Positions 5,880 through 7,204 of a DNA stretch of 7,204 bases are shown here, piece by piece. Positions within the stretch are counted from its first letter, which is position 1; each line of letters opens with the position of its first letter. Location of the stretch: assembly GCA_029934775.1 (NCBI GenBank), contig JAOZLO010000141.1, forward strand, positions 1 to 7,204, read 5' to 3'. The stretch comes from Desulfocapsaceae bacterium (GTDB taxonomy: Bacteria; Desulfobacterota; Desulfobulbia; Desulfobulbales; Desulfocapsaceae). The position numbers and the translations under genes were made by a program. The notes beneath the pieces were generated by a model. It did no database searches, was not told the DNA's origin, and was given only the letters and a program-made list of their open reading frames with translations.

Positions 5880-6578
5880 TCATTCTTTATTATTAATGTC
5901 CCTACTGCTTTGGATGGCAGCTTCGGTAGTAAAATCGATCGCTTTTTTCCCTGCGAAATTTTTTGAAAAATCGGGATAAGTCTGATCGAAGGATGCAAAA
6001 ATTCTATCGAAAGGGAGATCAGCAAAATGGCCATGATCAAGAACATATTCCATATGTTTTTGACCAAGAGCATCAAACTCATGAAATATTGAATCTGCGG
6101 TGCCGTCAAATTCAAGTGGCACAACATTGAATCGAGTGCAGAGTGACAGGTTAAATGCCGGTGTAGCCTTAACCCATGTACCATTCAACAGCATTTCTGT
6201 GTAACCATGATAGATAAAAAGATCTGTCCCCATCATTTTCTTAAGCCTGGGAGTAGACAGATGATTTGTTACATCAGCAAAACCCAGACGACTGGGAATG
6301 GACTGCTGGCGAGCTGCAGCAGTCAGTAAAACAGCCTTTGACACACAAAAGCCACTCTTTTTTATGACTACTGAACTTGCCCTCATTGCAGTGCGGGAAT
6401 AGTGCAGATCATAAGGATTGTATTTGATCAGGTCTCGTACTGCATAGTAAAGAGAGATAGCCTTTTTAATTTTCGAATCTGTTGCTGTACAGGCAGATTC
6501 TGCAAAGTGGGATACTTCGCTGGTATAGAAATCAAGATAAAATGTCGGTCTCAGGTAGTGGTCAATTTCTACTTTCAT
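5880..6578 (-). CDS. Transglutaminase-like superfamily protein
   Basis: A 232-residue protein with no signal peptide or membrane segment, so probably cytoplasmic. It starts MKVEIDHYLRPTFYLDF. The helical YYAVRDLIKYNPYDL (44-58) precedes the nucleophile helix with Cys78 in KSGFCVSKAVLLTAAARQ (74-91). HGYTEMLLNGTWVKATPAFN (124-143) then supplies His124. This is the transglutaminase/papain-like order Cys-His-Asp, but the third residue, usually Asp in a V-D-P motif, reads Thr139 in KATP. The enzyme may use another acid, or may bind rather than cleave or cross-link. The C-terminal part (150-232) is not recognised. It is the first gene of the minus-strand run, 60 bases before the MotA-like gene, which suggests it serves the motor complex, but the substrate is unknown. 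The ribosome site before ATG 6578 is poor (TAAGG about 17 bases away), so the start is less sure than the domain call. Confidence 0.75.
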   Translation of the reverse strand: MKVEIDHYLRPTFYLDFYTSEVSHFAESACTATDSKIKKAISLYYAVRDLIKYNPYDLHYSRTAMRASSVVIKKSGFCVSKAVLLTAAARQQSIPSRLGFADVTNHLSTPRLKKMMGTDLFIYHGYTEMLLNGTWVKATPAFNLSLCTRFNVVPLEFDGTADSIFHEFDALGQKHMEYVLDHGHFADLPFDRIFASFDQTYPDFSKNFAGKKAIDFTTEAAIQSSRDINNKE

Positions 6579-6613
6579 AATAATGTTGCTTAGCGCCTTA
6601 TTCTGTAAAAGCT

Positions 6614-6630
6614 GTAACTCAGTTGAGTAC
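6614..6630. promoter_or_regulatory. Inverted repeat upstream of the three-gene operon, possible operator
   Basis: ACTCA-GT-TGAGT (6617-6628), extended by GT/AC on the outside with one bulged base, lies 36-52 bases before the transglutaminase-like start. Position and symmetry suit an operator or a leader hairpin. No regulator gene is in the window to pair it with. Confidence 0.3.
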
Positions 6631-6647
6631 CCTCTTGAGGGGTATAA
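6630..6647 (+). repeat. GC-rich hairpin repeat, copy 2 (divergent)
   Basis: CCCTCTTGAGGGGTATAA differs from the copy at 6714-6731 at three of 18 positions. CCCTC and GAGGG form a perfect stem around TT. Confidence 0.4.
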
Positions 6648-6713
6648 AAAACAAAAAACCGTGAAGCAGTATTGGAATCAGAAACTCAAGTATACCAGCA
6701 TGGCACTTATATC

Positions 6714-6731
6714 CCCTCTTGTGGGGTGTTA
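6714..6731 (+). repeat. GC-rich hairpin repeat, copy 3
   Basis: CCCTCTTGTGGGGTGTTA, preceded by one more C, can form a CCCC/GGGG hairpin. Its last 14 bases are identical, in the same orientation, to 3658-3671 on the far side of the minus-strand operon. Confidence 0.45.
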
Positions 6732-6943
6732 CGGTAAACACGGATGCATTTCAAAAAGAAAATTTGCGTTCTTGACAGACAGACGAAATCCTAACCCAAT
6801 ATACGATCCTGCCTGATACTTCCTGTGCCATAAAGATTTCATGAAAAAACTGTACCTTCAGATAGTTACGTGATGCAATTCTCAATTATGGACTCTCTGC
6901 CTATCATGAAAAATCATAGAAGCTAAGGTCAGATGACACCTAA

Positions 6944-6966
6944 ACGGTACCTAAAAGGAGTACCGT
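6944..6966 (+). promoter_or_regulatory. Hairpin presenting the ribosome binding site of the integrase-like gene
   Basis: ACGGTAC (6944-6950) and GTACCGT (6960-6966) are perfect 7-bp inverted arms. The nine-base loop CTAAAAGGA supplies most of the Shine-Dalgarno AAGGAG, whose final G is the first base of the right arm. The right arm abuts the ATG at 6967. It could control translation as RNA or be a DNA-binding site for a recombination or repressor protein. Confidence 0.5.
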
Positions 6967-7204
6967 ATGCAGGCAAAATTCACTGACAGATTAATCAAGA
7001 GTATCCCATTTGCTTCCTCTGGCCAAGATGATTTTGTAGATTCTACCACAATAATAGGTAGCGTACCAGGTCACCTCGGTCTCAAAGCCGGCAAGCAGAA
7101 AAGACTTGGTATATCAGGTTATGTTTAAACCTGCTCTCCGTCTTGGCTGGATTACGGTACACCCTTTGCCGTGGATTGAAAAACCAGGAGGCCAGAAAGT
7201 TCCC
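6967..7204 (+). pseudogene. Decayed tyrosine-recombinase (integrase) N-terminal region, cut by the window end
   Basis: From ATG 6967, with AAGGAG six bases upstream, the frame begins MQAKFTDRLIKSIPFASSGQ and continues to a GHLGLKAGKQK stretch, stopping at TAA 7126-7128 after 53 codons. The opening and the G-L-G-L-K pattern resemble the arm-type DNA-binding domain (DUF4102) at the N-terminus of P4-like and related phage/island integrases. The similarity then seems to pass to the next frame (KDLVYQVMF from about 7100) and again to the third (RYTLCRGLKNQEARKF from about 7155), where QEARKF resembles the conserved E-A-R motif that ends this domain. Two successive frame changes suggest a dead gene. 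The catalytic domain would lie beyond the window. The alternative is a real 53-residue peptide; the multi-frame similarity makes that less likely. The call rests on remembered family patterns only. Confidence 0.5.

Larger units (their letters stand above)
6579..6966. other. 388-bp stretch without a convincing gene
   Basis: This stretch lies between the divergent starts of the transglutaminase-like gene and the integrase remnant. It holds an inverted repeat at 6614-6630, two copies of a GC-rich hairpin motif (6630-6647 and 6714-6731), the palindrome TTTCATGAAA at 6837-6846, and a hairpin enclosing a ribosome site at 6944-6966. The promoter of the minus-strand operon must lie here but I cannot place it with confidence. 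I see no tRNA or other RNA gene. A 77-codon open frame at 6583-6816 has no ribosome site and no recognisable protein features. Confidence 0.6.

Noticed and set aside
5816..6184. 122-codon minus-strand open frame
   Set aside because: It overlaps the transglutaminase-like gene in another frame. That gene has clear family motifs and this one has none.
6772..6805. Sigma-70 promoter (TTGACA with TATACG) before the integrase-like gene
   Set aside because: The spacing between the two elements is about 22 bases, outside the usual range, and no better -10 lies at 16-18 bases.
6583..6816. 77-codon plus-strand open frame
   Set aside because: It has no ribosome site and no recognisable domain, and it runs through the hairpin repeats and the probable control region of the minus-strand operon.
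6579..6966. tRNA gene serving as integration site
   Set aside because: I could not find a T-arm-like GTTCGANTC sequence or a cloverleaf-compatible set of stems.

Overview
The window looks like a chromosomal segment of a Gram-negative bacterium, most likely a marine or aquatic alphaproteobacterium of moderate GC. This is an inference. It rests on the MotA/ExbB-like plus OmpA-like pair (4965-5819 and 3678-4955, minus strand), whose motifs (GTFWGLLGTIGSV, GMGTAFSSSLFGL, WPGYVDVLS) match a pair I associate mainly with alphaproteobacteria, and on the sulfonate/acrylate-type catabolic genes to its left.

Left part (1-3644, plus strand): a catabolic gene run. A TctB-type small membrane subunit of a tripartite tricarboxylate transporter (5-487) is followed by a D-2-hydroxyacid dehydrogenase best read as (S)-sulfolactate dehydrogenase SlcC (520-1452). 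It overlaps by one base an Ldh2-type dehydrogenase best read as (R)-sulfolactate dehydrogenase ComC (1452-2462). Opposite-stereospecificity dehydrogenases acting through sulfopyruvate are the known route for interconverting sulfolactate enantiomers, and the transporter would bring the substrate in. The desulfonating lyase (SuyAB) is not in the window. An AcuI/YhdH-type acryloyl-CoA reductase (2655-3644) follows. Between comC and acuI sits a 139-bp non-coding MITE-like element (2463-2601) with 16-bp terminal inverted repeats and a CTAG target duplication. It landed on the comC stop codon; without it the gap would be 49 bp, so acuI was probably once a closely spaced member of the same run.

Middle part (3678-6578, minus strand): a convergent three-gene operon. 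In transcription order it encodes a cytoplasmic transglutaminase-like protein, a four-TM MotA/TolQ/ExbB-type ion-channel protein, and a MotB-like protein with an N-terminal TM helix, a long periplasmic coiled coil and a C-terminal OmpA peptidoglycan-binding domain. The last two should form an ion-driven envelope motor or force-transducing complex of unassigned task. This is the most interesting functional unit here.

Right part (6579-7204): a 388-bp stretch without a convincing gene but with several hairpins, then the start of what looks like a decayed tyrosine-recombinase (integrase) gene with an unusually structured ribosome-binding site. A short GC-rich hairpin motif with a 14-bp identical core occurs on both sides of the three-gene operon (3658-3671 and 6718-6731), with a looser third copy at 6630. 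The right edge may therefore be the border of an integrated element.
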